A stretch of DNA of 64,000 nucleotides from Mesorhizobium sp. PAMC28654 (GCF_020616515.1 NZ_CP085135.1:6371001-6435000), one strand, 5' to 3'. Positions 49,428-58,464 are shown, counted from the first letter of the stretch. A program made the numbers and translations. Notes: a model not told the origin generated them from the sequence alone.

Positions 49428-50417
49428 ATGAGGAAATCACTTCTGCTCGCCGCCGCCGCCATGATGGCACTGGGCGCTGGGCCGGCTTTGGCCAAGAAAC
49501 AGCTCGTCATCGTGGTGAAAGGGCTCGACAATCCGTTCTTCGAAGCCATCCACCAGGGCTGCGAGAAATGGAACAAGGAAAACGCCAGCTCGGAATATGA
49601 GTGCTTCTACACCGGACCTGCTTCGACTTCCGACGAGGCCGGCGAAGCGCAGATACTCCAGGATATACTGAGCAAGCCGGACACGGCTGCGGTGGCGATC
49701 TCGCCATCCAACGCGCCGCTGATCGCGCAGACGATCAAGACCGCCAATCCGACGATCCCGATCATGACCGTCGATGCCGACCTGACCAAGGCGGATGCCG
49801 CGCTGCGCAAGACCTATCTCGGCACCGACAATTATCTGATGGGCGTCAAGATCGGCGGTTATATCGCCAAGGCCAAGCCGAAGGGCGGCACGATCTGCAC
49901 CATCGAGGGCAATCCCGCGGCCGACAATATCCTGCAACGCGCGCAAGGCCTGCGCGATGCGCTGTCGGGCCAGAAGGGCCTGGCGAAACTGGCCGGCGAA
50001 GGCGGCTGGACGGAAGTCGCCGGCTGCCCGGTGTTCACAAATGACGACGGCGCCAAGGGCGTGCAGGCGATGACCGATATCCTGGCCGCCAATCCCAAGC
50101 TCGATGCGTTCGGCATCATGGGCGGCTGGCCGCTGTTCGGCGCGCCGCAGCCCTATCGGGACCTGATCGGGCCGCTGAAGGACAAGCTTGCCAGCAACGA
50201 CTTCGTCATCGGCGCCGCCGACACGATCGGCGACGAGGTGGCGATCGCCAAGGATGGCCTCGTGACCGCGCTGGTCGGCCAGCGGCCTTTTGAAATGGGC
50301 TACAAGGCGCCGTCGGTGATGATCGACCTCATCAAGGGCACCAAGGTCGCCGATCCGGTCTTCACCGGTCTCGACGAATGCACCAAGGATACGGTCGACA
50401 CCTGCATCCAGCGGTAA
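49428..50417 (+). CDS. Sugar ABC transporter substrate-binding protein
   Basis: A 329-residue RbsB/FrcB-like periplasmic protein. Signal peptide of about 23 residues (cleavage after PALA). The mature sequence starts KKQLVIVVKGLDNPFFEAIH; NYLMGVKIGGYIAKAKP and GGTICTIEGNPAADN follow the class pattern. The ATG at 49428 has AGGGAGG at good spacing. Partner of the divergently encoded permease and ATPase. Confidence 0.92.
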   Translation: MRKSLLLAAAAMMALGAGPALAKKQLVIVVKGLDNPFFEAIHQGCEKWNKENASSEYECFYTGPASTSDEAGEAQILQDILSKPDTAAVAISPSNAPLIAQTIKTANPTIPIMTVDADLTKADAALRKTYLGTDNYLMGVKIGGYIAKAKPKGGTICTIEGNPAADNILQRAQGLRDALSGQKGLAKLAGEGGWTEVAGCPVFTNDDGAKGVQAMTDILAANPKLDAFGIMGGWPLFGAPQPYRDLIGPLKDKLASNDFVIGAADTIGDEVAIAKDGLVTALVGQRPFEMGYKAPSVMIDLIKGTKVADPVFTGLDECTKDTVDTCIQR

Positions 50418-50428
50418 GCCACGGTTCC

Positions 50429-50453
50429 GGGGCGTCCGGTCAGCGGACGCCCC
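50429..50453 (+). terminator. Hairpin after the binding-protein gene
   Basis: GGGGCGTCCG / CGGACGCCCC stem with a five-base loop, no T-run. Probable transcript-end or stabilising structure. Confidence 0.55.
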
Positions 50454-50553
50454 GTCCACCGGTTCACAACAAAAGCGGCATTGTTCGGGGCAACAGGCTC
50501 CCGCTTTGGCGTGCCCTTTGTTCAGGGCAGACGGCCGATGCATTGGAACGTGG

Positions 50554-51333
50554 ATGCCGGACGATAAATCAAGCAAGCGAACTGCCGGGGTTATGGCGCA
50601 AGCCAGCCAGCCGGCCGCCCTTCGCCGGGCCGACTTGACAAGGTTCGCCGGTTCGAGCGTGCATTCGTCGCTCGCCAGCGAGATTGGCCTTAGGATCGTG
50701 CGCGGCGATTATCCGCCGGGAACCATTCTGCCCAACGAGACCAAATGGGCCGAAACCTTCAATGTCAGTCGCTCGGCGGTGCGCGAAGCCATCAAGATGC
50801 TGATGGCCAAGAGCCTGCTGGCGTCACGCCCCAAGATCGGCAGCTGGGTCGAGCCCAGGGAGCGTTGGAACCTGCTCGATCGCGACGTGCTGGCCTGGTA
50901 CGCGACCGCGCCGGACCGCGAGGCTTTCCTGAGGACCGTGCAGGAGTTCCGCCACATCATCGAGCCGGAGGCATCGGCCTTTGCCGCGATGCGGCGCAGC
51001 GATGAGCAGATGGCCGAGATCAGCCAGGCCTGCCGCGAGATGGGCGAGGCGATGAGCCTGCAGGAGCGCACGCGCGCTGATACGCGCTTCCACCTGGCCA
51101 TCCTGCGGGCGGCCGGCAACGATCTGCTGGTGCCGCTTGGCGTGCTGATCGAATCCGCGCTTGACCATCTGTTTGCGTTCACGACCGTTCAGGTCAACGA
51201 CCATGATCACGCGCAGAAGCTGCACGAAGCGATCGAGAAGAACATCCGCCTGCGGCGTCCGGCAGCGGCGCGCAACGCCGTGCACAAGCTGCTGGAGAAT
51301 ACCGATCAGGGGATCGGGCGCTGGCGGCGTTGA
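50554..51333 (+). CDS. GntR-family regulator, FCD (FadR) subfamily, copy 1
   Basis: A 259-residue regulator: winged helix (LASEIGLRIVRGDYPPG, FNVSRSAVREAIKMLMAKSLL) and an all-helical FCD effector domain (EFRHIIEPEASAFAAMRR, RADTRFHLAILRAAGNDLL) with the Asp/His residues that hold a metal ion. The ATG at 50554 gives an N-terminus comparable to that of the second copy (53610). About 88 percent identical by hand count to that copy. Sugar-acid regulators of this type (ExuR/UxuR-like) are common beside such modules. Confidence 0.88.
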   Translation: MPDDKSSKRTAGVMAQASQPAALRRADLTRFAGSSVHSSLASEIGLRIVRGDYPPGTILPNETKWAETFNVSRSAVREAIKMLMAKSLLASRPKIGSWVEPRERWNLLDRDVLAWYATAPDREAFLRTVQEFRHIIEPEASAFAAMRRSDEQMAEISQACREMGEAMSLQERTRADTRFHLAILRAAGNDLLVPLGVLIESALDHLFAFTTVQVNDHDHAQKLHEAIEKNIRLRRPAAARNAVHKLLENTDQGIGRWRR

Positions 51334-51348
51334 TTTATGGCATAGGTT

Positions 51349-51525
51349 GGCGCTGCCCCTCATTGCCCTGCCGGGCATTTCTCCCCGTAAACGGGGAGAA
51401 AGAGGCGGTGGCAACATCTGCGCCCTTCTTGCAACGATGGTGTTTGGCGAAACCATCGGCGAGAGCGTCTTCTCCCCGTCACCATACGGGGAGAAATGCC
51501 CGGCAGGGCAATGAGGGGCGGCGCC
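51349..51525. repeat. Palindromic repeat element with 40-bp inverted ends
   Basis: Arms 51349-51388 and 51486-51525 are inverted copies with one mismatch in 40. Each arm ends in a CTCCCCGT...ACGGGGAG hairpin. The centre shares CCTTCNTGCAAC and TTGGCGAA with the element at 21511. It fills the gap between two convergent genes and holds no coding sequence. Confidence 0.85.
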
Positions 51526-51555
51526 AGCCTTCGCCGGGAGCTTGTGCCAAAATTC

Positions 51556-52494
51556 TCAAATCGTCTGCTTCTTCCCATCCTTCATAGGCATCAAATCCAC
51601 GCCATTGACCTTGCCGATATGCGTTGCCAGCATCGGCACGAACTGTTCGTCAGGGCCGGCGGCGAAGGCGCCCGCGAAGGAGTTCTTCGTGGCATTGCCG
51701 AGCGGGTTGGCGATGCCTGCGGCACCGGCCATCGATTCCAGGTAGGTGAGGTCCTTGAAGGCGTTGGCGATGGAGAATTTGTGGGCGTCGCGGTCGCCCT
51801 CCAGCGTCCAGCGCATGAAGGTCTGGTAGAAGGGGCAGTCCATGCGGCCGTTGCGGATGACGCTGTCGAAGCGCGGCGGCGAGATGCCGACTTTTTGCGC
51901 CAGAGCCAGCGCCTCGGAATAAACGGCGGCGTAGCCCAGCGAGATGAAATTGTTGAGCAGCTTCATGCGATGGCCGTCGCCGGTGTCGCCGATATGGACG
52001 ATGCGGCCGGCCCAGGTTTCGATCACCGGCTTTATCCTGGCAAAGACGGCGTCGGGCGCGCCGACCATGGCGTCGAGCGTGCCTTCCCAGGCTTCCTTGG
52101 GCGTGCGGCTCAGCGGTGCATCGACATAGTCGACGCCGAGCGCCTTGAGTTCGGTTGCCAGCGCCACTGTCGAGACTGGATCGGAGGTCGAGCAATCGAC
52201 AACTACCGAGCCCTTCTTCAGGCCTTCCTTGAGGCCGCCGGGACCACGGATGATGGCTTCCACCTCGCGCGAGCCGGTAACGCAGATGAAGACGATATCG
52301 GATGCTTGCGCCACCTCACGCGCGGTCGCCGCTTCCTTGGCACCACGGCCCAGCATGTCTTCCGCCGGCTTGCGGTTCTTGCGGCCGAGAAAGGTCAGGC
52401 TGTAGCCCTTGTCGACGATATTCTTCGCGATACCGTGCCCCATCAGGCCAAGGCCAATGAAGCCGATCTTTTCGTTCGCGGCGCTCGTGCTCAT
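51556..52494 (-). CDS. NAD(P)-dependent beta-hydroxyacid dehydrogenase, GarR/3-hydroxyisobutyrate type
   Basis: A 312-residue enzyme: N-terminal Rossmann motif GFIGLGLMGHGIAKN, substrate loop DAPLSRTPKEAWEGTL, and catalytic Lys in GDGHRMKLLNNFISLG. The family includes tartronate semialdehyde reductase and 3-hydroxyisobutyrate dehydrogenase. It diverges from the epimerase gene across the operator at 52568 and probably acts in sugar-acid breakdown. Confidence 0.9.
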   Translation of the reverse strand: MSTSAANEKIGFIGLGLMGHGIAKNIVDKGYSLTFLGRKNRKPAEDMLGRGAKEAATAREVAQASDIVFICVTGSREVEAIIRGPGGLKEGLKKGSVVVDCSTSDPVSTVALATELKALGVDYVDAPLSRTPKEAWEGTLDAMVGAPDAVFARIKPVIETWAGRIVHIGDTGDGHRMKLLNNFISLGYAAVYSEALALAQKVGISPPRFDSVIRNGRMDCPFYQTFMRWTLEGDRDAHKFSIANAFKDLTYLESMAGAAGIANPLGNATKNSFAGAFAAGPDEQFVPMLATHIGKVNGVDLMPMKDGKKQTI

Positions 52495-52567
52495 GTCTTC
52501 AAGTCCTGTTGCGGTGATTGATATTCAGCGCTGCCATTTTGCAGGCGAGAGTGGTTGCGGAATGCCA

Positions 52568-52582
52568 TATTGTCTGACAATA
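52568..52582. promoter_or_regulatory. FCD-GntR operator between divergent genes
   Basis: TATTGTCTGACAATA is a perfect 15-base palindrome of the TTGTC-N-GACAA type. It lies 30 bases before the epimerase ATG and 74 before the dehydrogenase gene. Likely bound by one or both of the flanking GntR paralogues. Confidence 0.7.
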
Positions 52583-52611
52583 CACATAAATCCTAGGCAT
52601 TGGAGAGCAAA

Positions 52612-53508
52612 ATGACGAAGCGGATCATGTTCACCGGTGGTAGCGGGAAGGCCGGACGCCATGTCGTTCAATACCTTGTCGAGCAGGGCTGCCAGGTGCT
52701 CAACATCGACACCAAGCCGCTCGACAATCCCAAAGTGCGTACGCTGATTACCGACATCACCGACAGCGGGCAGGTGTTCAACGCGCTGTCGAGCTATATG
52801 GGCCTGCACGAGTTCGACCCGTCGCTGCGCGCCCAGCCGGTCGATGCCGTCGTGCATTTCGCCGCGATCCCGCGCATCATGATCACGCCCGACAACGAGG
52901 TGTTCCGCATCAATGCAATGGGCACCTACAATGTCATCGAGGCGGCGGTGAAGCTCGGTATCCGCAAGGTGGTGATCGCTTCCAGCGAGACGACATACGG
53001 CCTCGTGTTCGCCAACGAGCCGCGCAATCCCACGCATTTCCCGCTCGACGAGGACTATGATGTCGATCCGATGGACAGCTATGCGCTGTCCAAGATCGTC
53101 AACGAGAAGACGGCGCGCGCTTTTGCGCTGCGCAGCGGTATCGACATCTATGCCTTGCGCATCGGCAACGTCATCGAACCGCATGAATATTCGCTGTTTC
53201 CGAAATGGTTCGCAGATCCCGGTTTCCGCAAGCGCATTGCCTGGAGCTATGTCGACGCACGCGACCTCGGCCAGATCACGCTGCGCGCCATCGAAAAGGA
53301 TGGGCTCGGCTTCCAGGTGTTCAACGCCGCCAATGACGACACCTCGTCCGACCTGCCAACCGCTGAGCTCCTGAAGCGGTTTTATCCCGGCGTGCCGGTC
53401 AAGGGCGAACTCGGCGAATATGAGACGCTGCTGTCAAACCGCAAGGCCAAGGATATGCTGGGCTTCCGCCCTGAGCATAGCTGGCGCAAATACGTCAAAA
53501 CGGCCTGA
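52612..53508 (+). CDS. NAD-dependent epimerase/dehydratase (extended SDR)
   Basis: A 298-residue extended SDR: cofactor loop TGGSGKAGRHV, VVHFAAIPR, IASSETTYGL, and the YxxxK pair in SYALSKIVNEK. Uronate dehydrogenases and UDP-sugar epimerases share this outline. Context suggests oxidation or epimerisation of an imported sugar acid. The ATG at 52612 has GGAGAG upstream. Confidence 0.87.
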   Translation: MTKRIMFTGGSGKAGRHVVQYLVEQGCQVLNIDTKPLDNPKVRTLITDITDSGQVFNALSSYMGLHEFDPSLRAQPVDAVVHFAAIPRIMITPDNEVFRINAMGTYNVIEAAVKLGIRKVVIASSETTYGLVFANEPRNPTHFPLDEDYDVDPMDSYALSKIVNEKTARAFALRSGIDIYALRIGNVIEPHEYSLFPKWFADPGFRKRIAWSYVDARDLGQITLRAIEKDGLGFQVFNAANDDTSSDLPTAELLKRFYPGVPVKGELGEYETLLSNRKAKDMLGFRPEHSWRKYVKTA

Positions 53509-53609
53509 CGGCAGGTAAATCTGGCCTGATCTGTGCACAGCGGCCGGCTTTGCGGGTGAACCCGCTGGCCGCGCTTGACAGCTTGGTGAAACCGGACTTT
53601 CTGGAGCCC

Positions 53610-54386
53610 ATGCGGGACGCAAAGCTGAACAAGGAAAAATCGCCGAAGAAAACGGCCGCCGCCGAGCGTCCGGCCGGGGTTCGACGAGCCGATGCGGCGC
53701 GTATTCCGGGCGCCAGCGTGCATACGTCGCTGGCCAGCGAGATTGGCCTGAGGATCGTGCGCGGCGACTATCCGCCTGGAACCATCCTGCCCAATGAAGC
53801 CAAATGGTCGGAGACCTTCAGCGTCAGCCGCTCTGCGGTGCGCGAGGCCATCAAGATGCTGATGGCCAAGAGCCTTCTGGCATCACGCCCCAAGATCGGC
53901 AGCTGGGTCGAGCCGAAGGAGCGCTGGAACCTGCTCGATCGCGATGTATTGGCCTGGTACGCGACGTCGCCCGACCGCGAAGTGTTCCTGAAGACCGTGC
54001 AGGAATTCCGCCACATCATCGAGCCGGAAGCGACCGCTTTCGCCGCCATGCGGCGCACCGACGAGCAGATGGCCGAGATCAGCCAGGCATGCCGCGAGAT
54101 GGGCGAGGCGGCCAGCCTGCAGGAACGCACGCGCGCCGATACCCGCTTCCACCTCGCCATCCTGCGCGCTTCGGGCAATGATCTGCTGGTGCCGCTCGGC
54201 GTGCTCATCGAATCCGCCTTCGACCATCTCTTCACCTATACGACACGGGCCGTGGACGATCTCCAGCACGCGCAAAAGCTGCATGAGGCGATCGAGAAGA
54301 ACATCCGCCTGCAGCGGCCGGATGCGGCGCGCAACGCCGTGCGCAAGCTGCTGGCCAATACCGACGGCGTCATAAAAAGCCGGTAG
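53610..54386 (+). CDS. GntR-family regulator, FCD subfamily, copy 2
   Basis: A 258-residue regulator with the same winged helix (FSVSRSAVREAIKMLMAKSLL) and FCD domain (EFRHIIEPEATAFAAMRR) as the one at 50554. The two are about 88 percent identical, differing most at the C-terminal ligand-side helices and N-terminal tail, so they may bind the same DNA but different effectors. The ATG at 53610 gives matching N-termini. It follows the epimerase gene in the same direction. Confidence 0.88.
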   Translation: MRDAKLNKEKSPKKTAAAERPAGVRRADAARIPGASVHTSLASEIGLRIVRGDYPPGTILPNEAKWSETFSVSRSAVREAIKMLMAKSLLASRPKIGSWVEPKERWNLLDRDVLAWYATSPDREVFLKTVQEFRHIIEPEATAFAAMRRTDEQMAEISQACREMGEAASLQERTRADTRFHLAILRASGNDLLVPLGVLIESAFDHLFTYTTRAVDDLQHAQKLHEAIEKNIRLQRPDAARNAVRKLLANTDGVIKSR

Positions 54387-54564
54387 GTCTGGGCTTTCGA
54401 CAGATTTTGCGTCGAACGGGCGCTGTTCCAGCGGATCGCGATGAAGCCCGTCTTCAAAACCCTGGAGCCACGGATTTGCCTGTCGTGGCGCTGCTCGGCG
54501 CCGTGGATAGGCCGATAGTGGCTGATACGGTGGCCGATTTGCCGAGCCGCCGACAGGAAACGCC

Positions 54565-55794
54565 TTGACCCAAACCGCTTCCAGCCAGGCCAGCCCTGGC
54601 ATCGACAGTGCCTATGCGTGGATGCGGCTGGGCATCTCGATGCTGCTGGCCACGATCGGTGGCGTCGGCATGTGGGCGGTGGTGATTGTCCTGCCCGCCG
54701 TTCAGGCTGAATTCGTCGTCGATCGCGCTGCGGCATCGATGCCCTACACCGCAACCATGGTCGGCTTCGCCGCCGGCAATGTGCTTGTCGGCCGCGCCAT
54801 CGACCGCATGGGTTACTGGATACCGGCGCTGTTCTCTTCGGTTGCGCTCGCCGCCGGGTTCCTGCTCGCGGCGCTGTCGACCTCGATCCTGCAATTCACA
54901 CTTGCGCAAGGGTTGCTCATCGGTGTGGGCACATCCGTGATTTTCGGGCCGCTGATCGCCGACATATCGCACTGGTTCAATCGCCGGCGCGGTGTCGCCG
55001 TGACGGCGGCCGCGGCCGGTAACTACATCGCCGGAACGATCTGGCCGACCATCATGCCGACGCTGATGAAGGCGGAAGGCTGGCGCTTCACCTATGCGGC
55101 CATCGGCGTCATCTGCCTTGTGACCATGGTGCCGCTGGTGCTGATGCTGCGGCGCGGTGCTCCGGAGGCGGCAGCCGCCGGTTCGCCGGGAAGCCGGGCG
55201 GTGCAGCCGATCTCGCTGTCGCCGGCGGCGCTACAGGTGCTGCTGACCATCGCCGGCCTTGGCTGCTGCGTGGCGATGTCGATGCCGCAGGTGCATATCG
55301 TCGCCTATTGCATGGACCTCGGCTACGGCGTGGCGCACGGCGCCGACATGCTGTCGATCATGATGGCGGCGGGGGTCGTCAGCCGGCTTGCCTCGGGCTT
55401 TCTCGCCGACCGCATCGGCGGGGTGAAGACGCTGCTCATCGGTTCGGTGCTGCAGTGCCTGTCGTTGTTTTTCTACATTCCGTTCGACGGGCTTGCTTCG
55501 CTCTATGTCGTGTCGCTGGTGTTCGGCTTGTCACAAGGCGGTATCGTACCCTGCTATGCGATCATCGTGCGCGAATACATGCCCGCCAAAGAGGCCGGAC
55601 AGCGTATCGGCATCGTCATGATGGCGACAATTTTTGGCATGGCGATCGGCGGCTGGATGTCGGGCTGGATCTACGACCTGACCGGCTCCTATGCCGCCGC
55701 GTTCCTGAACGGCATTGCGTGGAACCTCATGAACATACTGGCGATCGGGTTGTTGTTGTGGAAGGCAAGGCGCGGTGCCCCAGTGATGGCCTGA
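54565..55794 (+). CDS. MFS transporter, 12-TM oxalate/monocarboxylate-type
   Basis: A 409-residue carrier with 12 hydrophobic segments in two halves. FNRRRGVAVTAAAAGNYIAG (cytoplasmic loop 2-3 like sequence) and GFLADRIGGVKTLLIG are family features. The likely start is TTG at 54565, with AGGAA six bases before it; the first ATG in frame lies too far inside TM1. Probably takes up or exports an organic acid linked to the surrounding sugar-acid genes. The 178-base gap before it holds no clear gene. Confidence 0.83.
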   Translation: MTQTASSQASPGIDSAYAWMRLGISMLLATIGGVGMWAVVIVLPAVQAEFVVDRAAASMPYTATMVGFAAGNVLVGRAIDRMGYWIPALFSSVALAAGFLLAALSTSILQFTLAQGLLIGVGTSVIFGPLIADISHWFNRRRGVAVTAAAAGNYIAGTIWPTIMPTLMKAEGWRFTYAAIGVICLVTMVPLVLMLRRGAPEAAAAGSPGSRAVQPISLSPAALQVLLTIAGLGCCVAMSMPQVHIVAYCMDLGYGVAHGADMLSIMMAAGVVSRLASGFLADRIGGVKTLLIGSVLQCLSLFFYIPFDGLASLYVVSLVFGLSQGGIVPCYAIIVREYMPAKEAGQRIGIVMMATIFGMAIGGWMSGWIYDLTGSYAAAFLNGIAWNLMNILAIGLLLWKARRGAPVMA

Positions 55795-55955
55795 GGCGCC
55801 GATCTCCGTCCCCTCGCTTGACAAGCACCGAAGGCTGCGCGACGCCAGAGGGCGAGTGGGTGCGGCGACGGTCGGTGTGACATGGCGACAGTGGCAAGGA
55901 CGCTGAACATGGTTTCGCGAGTGCGCGGCGGTGCGCGCCTGTATGGGGCGTTTCC

Positions 55956-56984
55956 TTGATCAAGCCGCGTCCACGCCGTGGCGGTGGCCGCCCGACCATC
56001 GCCGATGTCGCGGAAAAGGCGGGTGTCGGCGCCATCACCGTGTCGCGAGCCCTGCGCGAGCCGGGGCGTGTCTCCGAGGAACTGCGCCGCCAGATCCAGG
56101 CCGCGGTCGACGAACTCGGCTATGTGCCAGACCCCAATGCGCGGGCTCTGGCCTCGGCGCGCGCCGAGGTGTTTGGCGTGCTGGTGCCGTCGCTCACCAA
56201 CAATGTCTTCGCCGAAGTGGTGCGCGGCATCTACGACAGCCTGTCGGCCAGCCCGTTCCGCATCCAGCTTGGCAACACCCATTATTCCGGTCTCGAGGAA
56301 GAGCGGCTGCTGCAGGTGTTCGGTTCGCAGCGGCCGGCGGCGCTGATCGTGGCTGGCATCGACCAGACGCCATCATCGCGAAAGCTGCTGGAGACGGCGG
56401 GCTGCCCGGTGGTGCAGGTGATGGAAACCGGGCATGACCCGGTGGACATGATGGTCGGCTTCTCGCATTTCGACGGCGGCAGGGCGGCGACGGAGCATCT
56501 GATCGAGGCCGGCTACCGCCGCATCGGCTTCATCGGCGCGCGCATGGATCCGCGCTCGCAACGGCGCCTGGCCGGCTATCGCGCGGCGATGGAGAAAGCC
56601 GGCCTGTTCGACCCGCGCCTAGTCACCACCACGCCGGTGCTGTCCAGCGTGTCGCTCGGCCGTGAACTGTTCCGCGATGCGCTGGCCAAGATGCCGACGC
56701 TGGATGGGGTGTTCTGCAACAATGACGATATCGCGCTCGGTGTGCTGTTCGAGTGTCATCGCGCCTCGATTGCCGTGCCGAAGACGATTGGCATTGTCGG
56801 CTTCAACGATCTCGACATGATGCAGGTGGCGTTTCCATCGATCACCAGCATCCGCACCCATCGCTATGAGATCGGCCGCCGCGCGGTGGCCATGGCGCTG
56901 GCCGCGATTGCCGGCAACAGGCCGGAGCAGCGTGTCGTCGATCTCGGCTTCGACCTCATGCGCCGCGAGAGCACGGCGCGCTGA
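55956..56984 (+). CDS. LacI-family transcriptional regulator (gluconate-type)
   Basis: A 342-residue regulator with the LacI helix-turn-helix at the N-terminus (TIADVAEKAGVGAITVSRAL) and a periplasmic-binding-like effector domain (FGVLVPSLTNNVFAEVV, HLIEAGYRRIGFIGARMD). The family resembles gluconate repressors. Start is TTG at 55956. A matching operator palindrome lies 45 bases after its stop, before the ABC operon. Confidence 0.88.
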   Translation: MIKPRPRRGGGRPTIADVAEKAGVGAITVSRALREPGRVSEELRRQIQAAVDELGYVPDPNARALASARAEVFGVLVPSLTNNVFAEVVRGIYDSLSASPFRIQLGNTHYSGLEEERLLQVFGSQRPAALIVAGIDQTPSSRKLLETAGCPVVQVMETGHDPVDMMVGFSHFDGGRAATEHLIEAGYRRIGFIGARMDPRSQRRLAGYRAAMEKAGLFDPRLVTTTPVLSSVSLGRELFRDALAKMPTLDGVFCNNDDIALGVLFECHRASIAVPKTIGIVGFNDLDMMQVAFPSITSIRTHRYEIGRRAVAMALAAIAGNRPEQRVVDLGFDLMRRESTAR

Positions 56985-57015
56985 ACACGCTTTCGAGACC
57001 ACCTGCAAATGCCGC

Positions 57016-57044
57016 TTTACACTACGTCATGGTAGCGCTACCAT
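57016..57044 (+). promoter_or_regulatory. Promoter overlapped by a LacI-type operator
   Basis: ATGGTAGCGCTACCAT (57029-57044) is a perfect 16-base palindrome with the central GCGC typical of LacI-family sites. TTTACA (57016-57021) and TACCAT (57039-57044), 17 bases apart, form a promoter that it would block. Confidence 0.65.
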
Positions 57045-57081
57045 TTTCCTTGAGCAGGCGTTGAGGCAAGAAGCCAAAGCC

Positions 57082-57128
57082 TGTTTATTATATATAAGTA
57101 ACAGCTCATGCTTGTTTATTATGTATAA
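57082..57128 (+). repeat. AT-rich direct repeats in the leader of the ABC operon
   Basis: TGTTTATTATATATAA (57082-57097) and TGTTTATTATGTATAA (57113-57128) are copies with one mismatch, spaced by 31 bases (three helical turns) in an otherwise GC-rich region. TATAAT (57124-57129) could be a -10 element. Role unknown; an activator or bending site is possible. Confidence 0.5.
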
Positions 57129-57290
57129 TATGATAGTTTTTTCCCGATTGGTGGGGCGACAAAGGGGAGGGATCGGGCTGGGGTTGGCCAGCCTGAAAGG
57201 CGTGATCGGGCAGGCGGGAGGTCCCGGCCGGAGGCGCCAGATTTCACAGAGTGAAACGGCAATTCAGAATCGCAAATGGGAGGAATATCG

Positions 57291-58418
57291 ATGATCAAGT
57301 CACTTGTTGGTGGCATCGTTGCCGCCAGTGCATTCGTCATGCTCAACTCCGCCGCCATGGCCGCCGGCCCGGAGGTCGTATCAGGCCCCGCCGCTCAGGC
57401 GGATTGCTTCGCGCCATGGTCCGCCGACACCAAATTCTTCAAATACCCGAAGAAGACCGGCCCGTTCCGCATCGCCTTCGCCAATGGCTATATCGCCAAC
57501 ACCTGGCGCATCCAGATGGTGCAGACCGCCAAGGCCTATGCGGCGCAGCCCGACGTCAAGGCAAAGATCAAGGAATTCAAGGTCGTGTCGACCGGCGAGG
57601 ATGTGCCGGCGCAGATCTCGGCGATCAACAATTTCATCGATTCCGGCTATGACGCGATCGTCACCGACGCGCAGAACCCGACCGCATTCGGCCCGGTCAT
57701 CAAGCGTGCCAAGGAAGCCGGCATTGTGCTGGTCGCCTTCGACAACATCCTCGACACCAAGGACGCCATCAACGTCAATGTCGACCAGAAGGGGCTCGGC
57801 GAATTGTGGGCCAAGTGGCTGGTCGAAAAGGTGCCGAATGGCGGCAAGATCCTGGAAGTGCGCGGCGTTGCCGGCACCTCGGTCGATACTGATCGCCACA
57901 ACGGCATCCATGAGGCGTTCGCCGCGTCCGGCAAGAAGTGGGATGTCACAGAAGTTGCCGGCAAATGGGATGACGGCGTGGCGCAGAAGGTGACCGCCGA
58001 TGCGATCGCCACCAACGGTCCGTTCGATGGCATCACCGGGCAGGGCGGCGACACGGGCATCGTGCAGGCGATGATGGATGCCAAGCATCCGTTCGTGCCG
58101 TTTGGCGGCGAGACCGAGAACGGCTTTCGCAAGTTCTGCGCGGCGCATTCGGCAGACGGCCTGAAATGCACTTCCGCCGGCTCGGGCCCGGCCCAGGTCG
58201 CCGTTGCCATCAAGACCGCGATCGCGGCTCTTGAAGGCGAGGTGGTACCGCAAGAGGTCAAGCTGCCTCTGGCTGTCGCCACGGATCCGAACATGAAGGA
58301 AGGCACGGATTATTTCCCGAAGGAATCCGACAATTTCTTCGTCGGTAATTCCTTCCCGACCTGCGGCATCAACTTCAGCGCCCAGGAAATCATGGGGCAG
58401 AGCAAGGAAAACCAGTAA
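57291..58418 (+). CDS. Sugar ABC transporter substrate-binding protein
   Basis: A 375-residue periplasmic binding protein of the RbsB class, with a signal peptide ending near AMAAG (about 25). The mature start is longer than usual with a Cys (AQADCFAPWSADTKFF) that may pair with later cysteines (KFCAAHS, LKCTS, PTCGINF). ATG 57291 follows GGGAGGAAT. It supplies the ATPase and two permeases that follow. Confidence 0.92.
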   Translation: MIKSLVGGIVAASAFVMLNSAAMAAGPEVVSGPAAQADCFAPWSADTKFFKYPKKTGPFRIAFANGYIANTWRIQMVQTAKAYAAQPDVKAKIKEFKVVSTGEDVPAQISAINNFIDSGYDAIVTDAQNPTAFGPVIKRAKEAGIVLVAFDNILDTKDAINVNVDQKGLGELWAKWLVEKVPNGGKILEVRGVAGTSVDTDRHNGIHEAFAASGKKWDVTEVAGKWDDGVAQKVTADAIATNGPFDGITGQGGDTGIVQAMMDAKHPFVPFGGETENGFRKFCAAHSADGLKCTSAGSGPAQVAVAIKTAIAALEGEVVPQEVKLPLAVATDPNMKEGTDYFPKESDNFFVGNSFPTCGINFSAQEIMGQSKENQ

Positions 58419-58438
58419 CCCGCCCCTGGATATCATTC

Positions 58439-58464
58439 GGCGCCGCGGCTCACCCCGCGGCGCC
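58439..58464 (+). terminator. Hairpin after the binding-protein gene
   Basis: GGCGCCGCGG / CCGCGGCGCC stem with a six-base loop, no T-run; intercistronic hairpin of the type seen after the other binding-protein genes here. Confidence 0.55.
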
